64,000 nucleotides of DNA from CALBTQ01 sp036725605. Lineage in GTDB: Bacteria; Lernaellota; Lernaellaia; Lernaellales; Lernaellaceae. Of this stretch, positions 43,061 through 50,950 are shown piece by piece. Position 1 is the first letter of the stretch. Every line of letters starts with the position of its first letter. The position numbers were made by a program, and so were the translations under genes. The DNA lies in the NCBI GenBank assembly GCA_036725605.1, contig DAIMDW010000017.1:71209-135208 (forward strand), read 5' to 3'. The notes under the pieces were generated by a model. It was not told the DNA's origin. It made no database searches and was given only the letters and a program-made list of their open reading frames with translations.

Positions 43061-44093
43061 CACGTTGATCGTCAGCCTGCAGGGAATCGGCAACGCGCTG
43101 CTGGCGCTGCCGCTGGCCGAGGCCGCGCATCGCGCCGGCGAGCGCACGACGATGCTGGTGTTGTCGCCGCGTCTGCTGCCGGTGCTCGCGCATGCGCCCG
43201 CGCTCGACGAGGCGCTGGCGGCCGACGAACCGCGTTTTCGCGGCTTGCGCGGACGCTGGCGGCTGCTCGGCGAAATCCGCCGCCGGCGGTTCGATCGCGT
43301 GTTGTTCGCGTATCCGTCGGGCAAAAACGCCTATCGCTTCGCGCGACTGGCCGGCATCGACGAACGCCTCGGGCATCGCTACGCGCCGATCGAAAAAGCG
43401 GCGAAGCATTTGACCGCCGCACTCGCGCCGCTGCGCAAAGGGCACGACCTCGAACAGAACATGACACTGGCCGAGCATCTGGGCTGGGCGCACAACCTCG
43501 CCGAGTTGTGGCCGGCGCTGACCGTCCCGGCCGCGTTGGCCGAGCGCGCGCGGCAATATCTGACGAAAATGGGACTCGACCCGCAGGCGCGCTATGTGGG
43601 CCTGCACACCGGCTGCGACGGGCGGTGGGTCGAGAAGCGCTGGCCGGAGGAGCATTTCGCCGCCGTCGCCGAACAGGTGCACGCGGCGTACGGCCTGCCG
43701 GCGATCGTCCTGGATGGTCCGGGCGAACCGGGCACGGGCCTGCTGGTCAAGCGTCTGGCGAAAACGCCGGTGCACGCGCTCGCCGGTTGGGGCGACCTCG
43801 CCGACGCTTTCGCCTTGCTGAGCGTCTGCGATCTGTTCGTGTCCAACGACTCGGGCCTGATGAACCTCGCCGCCGCCTGCGGCGTGCCCACCGTCGCCGT
43901 CTTCGGACCCAGCGAACCGTGGCGCACGCGCCCCTACGGCCCGCACGGGCGCGCGGTGATTTCCGAACGCACCTGCGCGCCGTGTTACACGCTCGGGCCC
44001 TACGCGGGCTGCCCGTATGAATATCACCACTGCCTGCGCGGCCTGTCGCCGGCGCGCGTCATGGCGACGATCGACGAGTTGATGAAACGATGA
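43053..44093 (+). CDS. Glycosyltransferase family 9 (heptosyltransferase-like)
   Basis: A 346-aa second GT9: LIVSLQGIGNALLALPLAEAA, LFVSNDSGLMNLAAACGVPTV, and the C-terminal Cys segment CAPCYTLGPYAGCPYEYHHC. The pair of GT9 genes separated by one GT4 suggests two heptose-like additions in one oligosaccharide (inference). Overlaps 8 bases upstream and 4 bases downstream. Confidence 0.9.
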   Translation: MANTLIVSLQGIGNALLALPLAEAAHRAGERTTMLVLSPRLLPVLAHAPALDEALAADEPRFRGLRGRWRLLGEIRRRRFDRVLFAYPSGKNAYRFARLAGIDERLGHRYAPIEKAAKHLTAALAPLRKGHDLEQNMTLAEHLGWAHNLAELWPALTVPAALAERARQYLTKMGLDPQARYVGLHTGCDGRWVEKRWPEEHFAAVAEQVHAAYGLPAIVLDGPGEPGTGLLVKRLAKTPVHALAGWGDLADAFALLSVCDLFVSNDSGLMNLAAACGVPTVAVFGPSEPWRTRPYGPHGRAVISERTCAPCYTLGPYAGCPYEYHHCLRGLSPARVMATIDELMKR

Positions 44094-45955
44094 GGATCCT
44101 GTATCTCGACCAGTATTTTTCCGACCGCGACGGCATCAGCGGTACGCGCGGCTATGAGTTCGCGCGGCGCTGGACGCAACAAGGTCATCGCGTCACCGTG
44201 CTCGCCCTGGCCAGCCGTTACTCGAGCCTGAGCCGGCCGCCGCAACGGCAGCTCATCCGCAAATTGCAGGTCGAGGGGATCGACGTGGTGTCGGTGCGCG
44301 TGAGCTATGCGCAGCACATGGGCTTTTTCGGCCGCGTGAAGGCGTTCCTCGCCTACATGGTCTGGGCCACGCTGCTGGGCGTTTTCCTGCCGCGTCACGA
44401 CGTCGTGTTCGCCACCTCCACTCCGCTGACCGTCGGGGCGCCCGGATTGATGATCCGCCTGCTGCGCGGCACGCCGTTCGTTTTCGAGGTGCGCGACCTG
44501 TGGCCGCGCGCGCCGATCGAACTGGGCGCGCTGAACAATCCGTGGCTGCAACGCGTTGCCCGATACGCCGAGCGTCTGTTCTATCGCCGGGCCGCGCGCC
44601 TCGTCGCCTTGAGCCCGGGGATGGTCGAGGGCGTGCGGGATATCGCGCCCGCCGACAAGCCCGTGGCGCTCGTGCCCAACGCCTGCGACTTCGACCTGTT
44701 CGACGAGGCCGACCCCGCCGGCTGGCGCGAACGTCTCGGCCTGCCCGCCGACGCCTTCGTGATCGTGCACGCGGGCAACCTGGGACCATCAAACGACGGC
44801 GACTGGCTGGTCGACCTGGCCGCGCAATTCCGCCGCCTGGACCGCGACGACCTGTGGCTATTGTTGTTGGGCGAAGGCAGTGACCGCGAACGCCTGGAAC
44901 TGCGCGCGGCGACGCAGCGCGTACCGAACATCGTCTTCGCCGGGCCGGTCACGCGGCGCGAAACGGCGGCGATTCTGCGCGCGTGCGATTTGGGTTTGGT
45001 CTCCTTTGCCAACAAGCCGGTGTTGAAAACCAACAGCCCGAACAAATTTTTCGACTGCCTGGCGGCCGGCATGCCCGTGGCGGTCAACACCGACGGGTGG
45101 ACGGCCAAGTTGCTGCGCGAGGCCGACGCCGGTCCGGTGCTGGAGCGCGACACGTTGCAGGCCGTAACGCAAATCGCCGCGCTGGCCGACGATCCGGCGC
45201 GACGCGCGCAAACCGGCCGCAACGCCCGCGAACTGGCCGCCCGCTTCGAACGCGGCAAGTTGGCCGCGCAGGTGCTTGACGAGTTGCAGGCGGCAAGCGA
45301 GGAAAAGGCGTACGGCTGCGAACAGCGGTTGAAGCGCGCTTTCGATCTGCTGCTCACCGTGCCGGTGCTGCTGATCGGCGCGCCGTTCTTGCTGGCGATC
45401 GCCGCGGCCATTCGGCTCGATTCGCGCGGCCCGGTTTTTTTCCGGCAGGAGCGCATCGGCCGCGACGGTCGCGCGTTTCGGCTGTGGAAATTCCGCACGA
45501 TGGTCGAGGGCGCCGCGAGCATGGGCGACGGCCTGAACGTCGGCGATCGCGATTGGCGCATCACGCGCGTGGGGCATTTCCTGCGCACCTGGTCGTTGGA
45601 CGAACTGCCGCAACTGTTCAACGTGCTGACCGGCGAGATGTCGCTGGTCGGCCCGCGTCCGGCGCTGACCGAGCACGCGGCGCAATACGATGCGACGCAG
45701 CGCCTGCGTTTGCGCATGCCGCCGGGGCTGACCGGCCTGGCGCAGGTCAGCGGCCGCAACTCGCTGACCTGGGACGAGAAGCTGGCCAAGGACGTGGAGT
45801 ACGTGCAACACTGGTCTTTCCGGCGCGATCTGAAAATCATTTTAAAAACCTTCCCGGTCGTGCTCGGGCGCGAGGGGCTGTACGAACCCGACGCCGGCAA
45901 AGCCGATCGGTTCAACGTGTTTGACGATGAGCAAAACGACCATCCTGACGCTTGA
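44090..45955 (+). CDS. Fusion of GT4 glycosyltransferase and polyprenyl-phosphate sugar-1-phosphate transferase
   Basis: A 621-aa protein. Residues 1 to about 400 are a WbuB-like GT4 (LDQYFSDRDGISGTRGYEFA; FEVRDLWPRAPIELG; KTNSPNKFFDCLAAGMPVAV). After a short linker, residues about 415-600 are a phosphoglycosyl transferase of the bacterial sugar transferase family: KRAFDLLLTVPVLLIGAPFL re-entrant helix, RDGRAFRLWKFRTM, the catalytic DELPQLFNVLTGEMSLVGPRP, and PGLTGLAQVSGR. It would load the first sugar phosphate on undecaprenyl phosphate and possibly add the second sugar. No second initiator is visible, so this probably starts the chain. Confidence 0.9.
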   Translation: MRILYLDQYFSDRDGISGTRGYEFARRWTQQGHRVTVLALASRYSSLSRPPQRQLIRKLQVEGIDVVSVRVSYAQHMGFFGRVKAFLAYMVWATLLGVFLPRHDVVFATSTPLTVGAPGLMIRLLRGTPFVFEVRDLWPRAPIELGALNNPWLQRVARYAERLFYRRAARLVALSPGMVEGVRDIAPADKPVALVPNACDFDLFDEADPAGWRERLGLPADAFVIVHAGNLGPSNDGDWLVDLAAQFRRLDRDDLWLLLLGEGSDRERLELRAATQRVPNIVFAGPVTRRETAAILRACDLGLVSFANKPVLKTNSPNKFFDCLAAGMPVAVNTDGWTAKLLREADAGPVLERDTLQAVTQIAALADDPARRAQTGRNARELAARFERGKLAAQVLDELQAASEEKAYGCEQRLKRAFDLLLTVPVLLIGAPFLLAIAAAIRLDSRGPVFFRQERIGRDGRAFRLWKFRTMVEGAASMGDGLNVGDRDWRITRVGHFLRTWSLDELPQLFNVLTGEMSLVGPRPALTEHAAQYDATQRLRLRMPPGLTGLAQVSGRNSLTWDEKLAKDVEYVQHWSFRRDLKIILKTFPVVLGREGLYEPDAGKADRFNVFDDEQNDHPDA

Positions 45956-46961
45956 CCAAGCTGACGCCTGGCGCGCGGCCCTGCAGCGTTACGGCGCCGG
46001 CGACGTCTATTACGAGCCGGGCTACCTGCTGCCGCTGGCCCGGCGCGGCGAGGGCGAACCGCTGCTGTTCGTCTATGAGGACGATGAAGCGCTCGGCGTG
46101 CACGTCGTCTTGCGCCGCCCGCTGGCCGCATTGCCCTTCGCGCATCCGTACGCCGATCGCTTCGATGCGATTTCCCCCTACGGCTATGCCGGTCCGCTGA
46201 TCGACCGCGACGCGCACGCCGGCGCGATGTGGAACGCCTGGCGCGAACAGGCGCGCTCGTTGGGCATCGTCGCCGAGTTCATCCGCTTTCATCCGCTGCA
46301 AAAAAATTATCGGCCGTTCGCCGAACATATCGAGACGCAAACGTTGAGCCAGACCGTATGGATCGACCTGACCGGCGACATCGAAGAGCAACTGAATAAA
46401 AACAACCGGCGCGACCAGCGGCATTCCCACCGCGACGGCCTCCGGGCCGAACGGGTGGACGCACAATACATTCCGGCCTTCGGGAAGATGTATCGCGACA
46501 CGATGCGCAAGTGCGACGCCGACGACTACTACTTTTTCGCCGACGAGTATTTTCATTCGCTGGCGGCGGGATTGGGCGAGGGCTTTCAGCTTTGGCGCGC
46601 GCACGTGGGCGACGTCGATTGCGGCTATACGCTCTACCTGCGCCATGGTCCGTACCTGCATTATCACCTGAGTTGCTCGAACCCGGCGAAACGACACCTA
46701 CGCTCGACGAACTACCTGCTGGTACAGGGGTCGCGGCGGGCCAAGATGGAAGGCTGCCGGCAATTCCACCTGGGCGGCGGCTACCGCGGCAACGATTCGC
46801 TGTTCGCCTTCAAGGCCAACTTCTCACCGCACCGCGCCGATTTCGTCATCGGCCGCTTCACGCACGACGAACGCGTCGTCGCCGAACTGACGCGGCTCGC
46901 GCACGAGGCCGGACAGGCGCCGGCGGCGAATTTCTTCCCCCCTTATCGGAGTGGACGATGA
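45927..46961 (+). CDS. FemAB/GNAT-like acyltransferase
   Basis: A 344-aa protein of the FemAB-related acetyltransferase group (GNAT_acetyltr_2/Acetyltransf_6 type): YYEPGYLLPL, FIRFHPLQKNYRPF, TVWIDLTGDIEEQLNKNNRR and the late YHLSCSNPAKRHLRSTNYLL followed by FHLGGGYRGNDSLFAFK. It probably adds an acyl or aminoacyl group to an amino sugar, matching the adjacent aminotransferase. ATG 45927 lies 29 bases inside the end of the fusion gene, the largest overlap in the operon. Confidence 0.83.
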   Translation: MSKTTILTLDQADAWRAALQRYGAGDVYYEPGYLLPLARRGEGEPLLFVYEDDEALGVHVVLRRPLAALPFAHPYADRFDAISPYGYAGPLIDRDAHAGAMWNAWREQARSLGIVAEFIRFHPLQKNYRPFAEHIETQTLSQTVWIDLTGDIEEQLNKNNRRDQRHSHRDGLRAERVDAQYIPAFGKMYRDTMRKCDADDYYFFADEYFHSLAAGLGEGFQLWRAHVGDVDCGYTLYLRHGPYLHYHLSCSNPAKRHLRSTNYLLVQGSRRAKMEGCRQFHLGGGYRGNDSLFAFKANFSPHRADFVIGRFTHDERVVAELTRLAHEAGQAPAANFFPPYRSGR

Positions 46962-47698
46962 GCGGCGACATGCGCGAGTTCTATGACGATCCCGGCGAGC
47001 AACGCAAATGGGGCGCCGAGACCGTCCAATACGGCCTCTACCCGACCGAAGCCTATTTGGTGGAAAAATATTTCTCCCAAGGCGCCGCGGTGCTTGACGT
47101 CGGCTGCGGCGGCGGGCGCGAAGCCTTCGGCCTGGCCGAGCGCGGCTTCGCCGTGACGGCGGTCGACTACCTGCCGACCTTCGTCGACGCCTGCCGCCGG
47201 GGCGCGCGCGAACGCGGACTGACGATCGAGGTGCGCGAAGCCGACGCGCTGTCCCTGCCCTTCGCCGACGGGCAGTTCGATCACGTGTTGATGGTCGGCC
47301 AATTGCTCGGGCACATTCGCGGGCGCGAAAACCGCCGCCGGGCTCTGCGCGAAATCCACCGCGTGATGAAACCGGGCGCGGCGATCGTGAGCACCAACGC
47401 CGTCGAGCGCAGTTGGCTGTACCGCGTCTATTTTCACTTCGTGAATGCGGGCCGAAAAGTGTACAATCCGCATCGATTGGAGCCGTACGACGCCTTCGTG
47501 CGGCGCATCGGCGGCGTCAAGACGACCGGCGACAAGCCGATCTTCCATTGGTACCGCACACCGGAATTTCTCGCCGACGCGCAAGCGGCCGGCTGGCGCG
47601 TGGACGAATACTTGCGTCGCTACCGCTTCGAACGCGACATTCCGGATCCCTCGGTCAGCGGGGAAACATTTTACGCCTTGCGAAAGGAAACGCCATGA
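46958..47698 (+). CDS. SAM-dependent methyltransferase (class I)
   Basis: A 246-aa methyltransferase with AAVLDVGCGGGREAFGLAERG (motif I, quoted as VLDVGCGGGREAFGLA), TAVDYLPTFVDACR, EADALSLPFADGQFDHVLM and MKPGAAIVSTN. It is different from the methyltransferase at 35423. Overlaps both neighbours by 4 bases. Substrate presumably a sugar intermediate. Confidence 0.9.
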   Translation: MSGDMREFYDDPGEQRKWGAETVQYGLYPTEAYLVEKYFSQGAAVLDVGCGGGREAFGLAERGFAVTAVDYLPTFVDACRRGARERGLTIEVREADALSLPFADGQFDHVLMVGQLLGHIRGRENRRRALREIHRVMKPGAAIVSTNAVERSWLYRVYFHFVNAGRKVYNPHRLEPYDAFVRRIGGVKTTGDKPIFHWYRTPEFLADAQAAGWRVDEYLRRYRFERDIPDPSVSGETFYALRKETP

Positions 47699-48816
47699 AC
47701 GACCGCCCCATCGATCTGACCAAACCGACGCTCGTGCCCTGGGAACAGGTCGAGCCGTTGTTCGCCGAAGTGTGGAAATCCGGCCGGCTGACGGTCGGCC
47801 CGTACACCGCCGCCTTCGAGGCCGAGGCCGCGCGGTTGATGAACGTGCAACACGTCGTGGCGGTCAGTTCCTGCACCAGCGGGATGATGCTGGTCGTGCG
47901 CGCGATGGAGCTGACCGGCGAGATCATTCTGCCCAGCTTCACCTGGGCCAGCACCGGCCACGCGATCGTCTGGAACGGTCTGCAGCCGGTGTTCGCCGAC
48001 ATCACGTCCGACACTTACACGCTCGATCCCGCCGACGTCGAACGGCGCATCACCGCACGCACCAGCGCGATCATCGCCACCAACGCCTTCGGTCTTTATC
48101 CGGACATGGCCGCCTTGCGCGAGGTGGCCGCGCGCCACCGTCTGCCGCTGTTGTGCGACAGCGCGCAGGCGATGGGCGCGCAGTGCGCCGGCGCGATCGG
48201 CGGGGCGTTGTGCCGGGCGGAAATTTTCTCGTTGTCGCCGACCAAGGTGGTCACGGCCGTGGAAGGCGGCCTGCTGACCACCGACGACGCCGAGCTGGCG
48301 CGGCAGGTGCGCAACATGCGCGACTACGGCAAAAGCGCCGACGGCGCCGACGTCGAATCCTTCGGCCTGAGCGCGCGCATCAGCGAATTCCACAGCATCG
48401 TCGGCCTGCAGAATCTCAAACGCGTCGACGAGCTGATCGCCATGCGCGAGCGGATCGTCGAGCAATATCGCCGCTTGCTGGCCGACGTGCCGGGCGTTTC
48501 GTTCCAAACCATCCCGGCCGGCTGGCGCTCGACGCACAACTACTTCGTCGTCTTTCTCGCGCCGGAGCGTTACGATCGCGATCGCGCGTACCGCCTGATG
48601 AGCGAACGCAAGGTGCAGACGAAGCGGTACTTCTATCCGCCGCTGCACCGACAGGCCTCGTACGCCGGCTTCGCCGCGCCCGAACCGCCGCTGCCGGTTA
48701 CCGAGCGGGCGTCGGCGTCGGCGCTGGCGATGCCGTTGTATTCGCACATGACGGCCGACGAAGTGGAAATGGTTTGCGACCGGCTGAAGCTTACGCTCAA
48801 AGATGCTACAATCTGA
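47695..48816 (+). CDS. DegT/DnrJ/EryC1 family aminotransferase
   Basis: A 373-aa PLP-dependent sugar aminotransferase. The Schiff-base lysine is Lys184 in FSLSPTKVVTAVEGG, and the pyridine-ring Asp is Asp155 in LCDSAQAMGA; EIILPSFTWASTGHAI is the usual N-terminal signature. It makes a 3- or 4-amino sugar from a keto-sugar nucleotide. AAAGGAAA precedes ATG 47695. Last gene of the 14-gene operon. Confidence 0.93.
   Translation: MNDRPIDLTKPTLVPWEQVEPLFAEVWKSGRLTVGPYTAAFEAEAARLMNVQHVVAVSSCTSGMMLVVRAMELTGEIILPSFTWASTGHAIVWNGLQPVFADITSDTYTLDPADVERRITARTSAIIATNAFGLYPDMAALREVAARHRLPLLCDSAQAMGAQCAGAIGGALCRAEIFSLSPTKVVTAVEGGLLTTDDAELARQVRNMRDYGKSADGADVESFGLSARISEFHSIVGLQNLKRVDELIAMRERIVEQYRRLLADVPGVSFQTIPAGWRSTHNYFVVFLAPERYDRDRAYRLMSERKVQTKRYFYPPLHRQASYAGFAAPEPPLPVTERASASALAMPLYSHMTADEVEMVCDRLKLTLKDATI
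48784..48812 (+). promoter_or_regulatory. Candidate extended -10 promoter for the EIIA/antiporter unit
   Basis: TGCTACAAT (TG-N-TACAAT, -10 at 48807-48812) lies over the last codons of the aminotransferase, with a weak CTGAAG at 48784-48789. It would start transcription about 50 bases before the EIIA gene. Confidence 0.4.
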
Positions 48817-48870
48817 ACATCTCGGTCGAAATTCTCGTGGACGAACTCTTGTGAAGCTTGAGGGGAGGAG

Positions 48871-49344
48871 ATGATCAAATTATCGGACCTGGTCGGCGCC
48901 GACGGGATCTACCTGGACATCGAGGCCGCCACCAACCTGGAAGCGCTGGAACAGATCACCCAACGCATGGTGCGCGCGGAGATGATCACGCCCGAAGATC
49001 GCGTGCGGCTGTTTCAGGTGTTCACCGAACGGGAAAACCTGTGCAGCACGGCGGTCGGCCTGGGCGCGGCGATTCCGCACGCCTACTACGACAGGCTGGA
49101 TCAAACGCGCGTGCTGATCGCGCGCCTCACCCGTCCGGTCGATTACTGCAGCCCGGATGAAAGACCGGTCGACCTGATTTTTCTGCTGGTCGGCCCCAAA
49201 CGCGTGGACGCCCGTCACCTGCAGATTCTCAGCAAGATCGTGCGCATGATCAAAGACCGGCAATTCGATCAGGAATTGCGCGCGGCGCAAAATCCCACCG
49301 ACGTGCTCGCGGCCGTGGCCGCGGTGGAGGAACGCCATCACTGA
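48871..49344 (+). CDS. PTS EIIA type-2 domain protein (PtsN-like)
   Basis: A 157-aa stand-alone EIIA domain of the fructose/nitrogen type. The phosphorylatable His is probably His70 in GLGAAIPHAYYDRL; PVDLIFLLVGPKRVDARHLQILSKIVRMI (quoted as PVDLIFLLVGPKR and HLQILSKIVRMI) is typical. No HPr, EI or sugar permease is in the window, so a regulatory role is likely. GGGGAGGAG immediately precedes the ATG. First of four genes leading to two CPA2 antiporters; EIIA-Ntr proteins are known to control K+ transport in enterobacteria. Confidence 0.9.
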   Translation: MIKLSDLVGADGIYLDIEAATNLEALEQITQRMVRAEMITPEDRVRLFQVFTERENLCSTAVGLGAAIPHAYYDRLDQTRVLIARLTRPVDYCSPDERPVDLIFLLVGPKRVDARHLQILSKIVRMIKDRQFDQELRAAQNPTDVLAAVAAVEERHH

Positions 49345-49369
49345 GCAATTCGCCGGCAAACATCTGCTG

Positions 49370-49702
49370 ATGGCCGTGATCAACGACCAGGACACGGTGC
49401 GCGACGTCGTCGCCGCGCTCGTCGAGCTGGGCATCACCACCGCCACGTTGATCGAAAGCCAGGGCATGGGGAAGATCGTCCGCGAACAAATGCCGATCTT
49501 CGCCGGATTCCGCCACCTGTGGGGCGGCGCGAATCCCTACAACACCACCCTGTTCACCGTGGTCGACGACTCGCTGCTTGCCGAAGCCGTCGAGTTGATC
49601 GAGGAGGTCATGTACGAAGCCGGAGCCGGTCCGCGCGGCGTCGTGTTCGCGTTGCCGGTATCGCACTTCCGGCATCCGAGTGATCATCGCGATAAAAAAT
49701 AA
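49370..49702 (+). CDS. P-II-like (ferredoxin-fold) small regulatory protein
   Basis: At least 110 aa with a P-II-like repeat: VINDQDTVRDVVAALVELGI, TLIESQGMGKI, TLFTVVDDSLLAEAVELIEE, GVVFALPVSH. The in-frame sequence extends upstream through FAGKHLL, which looks like the start of strand 1, and GGAGG at 49326-49330 sits 6 bases before an ATC codon at 49337. An ATC start giving a 121-aa protein is therefore possible; ATG 49370 has no ribosome-binding site and cuts the first strand. Lies between EIIA and the antiporters, suggesting ligand-dependent control of them. Confidence 0.72.
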   Translation: MAVINDQDTVRDVVAALVELGITTATLIESQGMGKIVREQMPIFAGFRHLWGGANPYNTTLFTVVDDSLLAEAVELIEEVMYEAGAGPRGVVFALPVSHFRHPSDHRDKK

Positions 49703-49729
49703 CGTTCGTCCGCCCACGAGGAGAGCCGC

Positions 49730-50950
49730 TTGCAGATCGTCATCGGTTTTTTGGTTCTGCTGCTCGTCGCTCTGATCGGTTCCCATTCGCTTCGCTCCTT
49801 CTACACTCCCCCGCCGATCATCCGCCGCCTGTTCGACAACGGATTGATTTTCATCGCCGTGGGCATGGCCGTCGGGCCGGCGGGCGTGGATCTACTGACG
49901 CCCGACGTGCTGGAAAAATCCGGGCCGGTGGTCGTGTTGTTTCTCGGTTGGATCGGCTTCCTGTTCGGCGTGCACCTCGAATGGCGGCGGCTGCGGCGCA
50001 TCGTGCTGCCCATGTGGACGATCGCTGTCGGCGAATCGTTGTTGACCTTCGCGCTCGTGTTTATCGGCGCCTACTGGTTTCTCGCCAACCGCTTGTTCCT
50101 CGGGCACGACGCGACGATCCTCTTCGCCGCCGTGGTCACCCTCGCCGCCTGCGCCGCCGGCACCGCGCCGTCCAGCGTGTTTCTGCTCGACGACCGGCCG
50201 CGCTTCACCGGTCGTATCGCCCAGGCCACGCGCCTGGTGGGCACGGTTGACGATCTGCCCGGCTTGCTGATCTTCGGTTTCTTTTTCGCCTTTTTCCCCA
50301 CCTACCACGTCGGACCGATCGCCTGGACAACGGGCCTGGCTCTCGCGACGCTGACGTTGCTGCTGGGCGTGTTGTTCGGCATCCTGCTCAAATCGGTGAT
50401 GCTCCTGGCGCGCAACGAACAGACCGTGCTGCTGGTCGTGCTCGGCGTGATCAGCCTCGCCGCGGGCTTCGCCGAGTACATTCACCTGTCGGCGGTGTTC
50501 GTGGGGACGATCGCGGGCATCACCTTCGCCAATCTTTCCGGCCAGAAGGAAACGGTCTACCGCGTGCTGGCCTCCTCCGAGCAGACCATCTACGTGCTGT
50601 TTCTCATGCTCGTCGGCTGCATGTGGTCGTTCGACACCGCGCACCTATTGCCGTTGGCGCTGTTGTATCTGGGTCTGCGTCTGGTGGGCAAAGTGCTGGG
50701 CGGCATGCTCGGTCATCGCCTTACCGGCGCGCCGCCGGGCCGGTTGCGCCTGGGCGGTCTGGGCCTGTTGGGACAGGGCGGCATGGCCATCGCCATGGCG
50801 ATCAACTACGAGCGACTTTACCAATCGCCGATCAGCTCGCTGGTCGTCACCACCTTGATCCTGGGCGTGGTGGTCAATGAACTGGTCGGTCCTTCGCTGG
50901 CGTCGATCCCCTTCGGGCGCGCCCTGGTGCGGCGGGAGGATAAGCCATGA
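49730..50950 (+). CDS. CPA2-family cation/proton antiporter (first of pair)
   Basis: A 406-aa membrane protein with about 12-13 helices. The charged pair typical of the transport core is in LVGTVDDLPGLLIFG (Asp-Asp). Start is TTG at 49730, preceded by GAGGAGAG at 49718-49725. It has no C-terminal RCK/TrkA domain, so nucleotide control would have to come from the separate EIIA and P-II-like proteins (inference). Ion specificity not known. Confidence 0.85.
   Translation: MQIVIGFLVLLLVALIGSHSLRSFYTPPPIIRRLFDNGLIFIAVGMAVGPAGVDLLTPDVLEKSGPVVVLFLGWIGFLFGVHLEWRRLRRIVLPMWTIAVGESLLTFALVFIGAYWFLANRLFLGHDATILFAAVVTLAACAAGTAPSSVFLLDDRPRFTGRIAQATRLVGTVDDLPGLLIFGFFFAFFPTYHVGPIAWTTGLALATLTLLLGVLFGILLKSVMLLARNEQTVLLVVLGVISLAAGFAEYIHLSAVFVGTIAGITFANLSGQKETVYRVLASSEQTIYVLFLMLVGCMWSFDTAHLLPLALLYLGLRLVGKVLGGMLGHRLTGAPPGRLRLGGLGLLGQGGMAIAMAINYERLYQSPISSLVVTTLILGVVVNELVGPSLASIPFGRALVRREDKP

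Noticed and set aside
49370..49702. Classical GlnB/GlnK P-II protein
   Set aside because: It lacks the T-loop Tyr and P-II signature motifs; only the ferredoxin-like fold pattern is shared.
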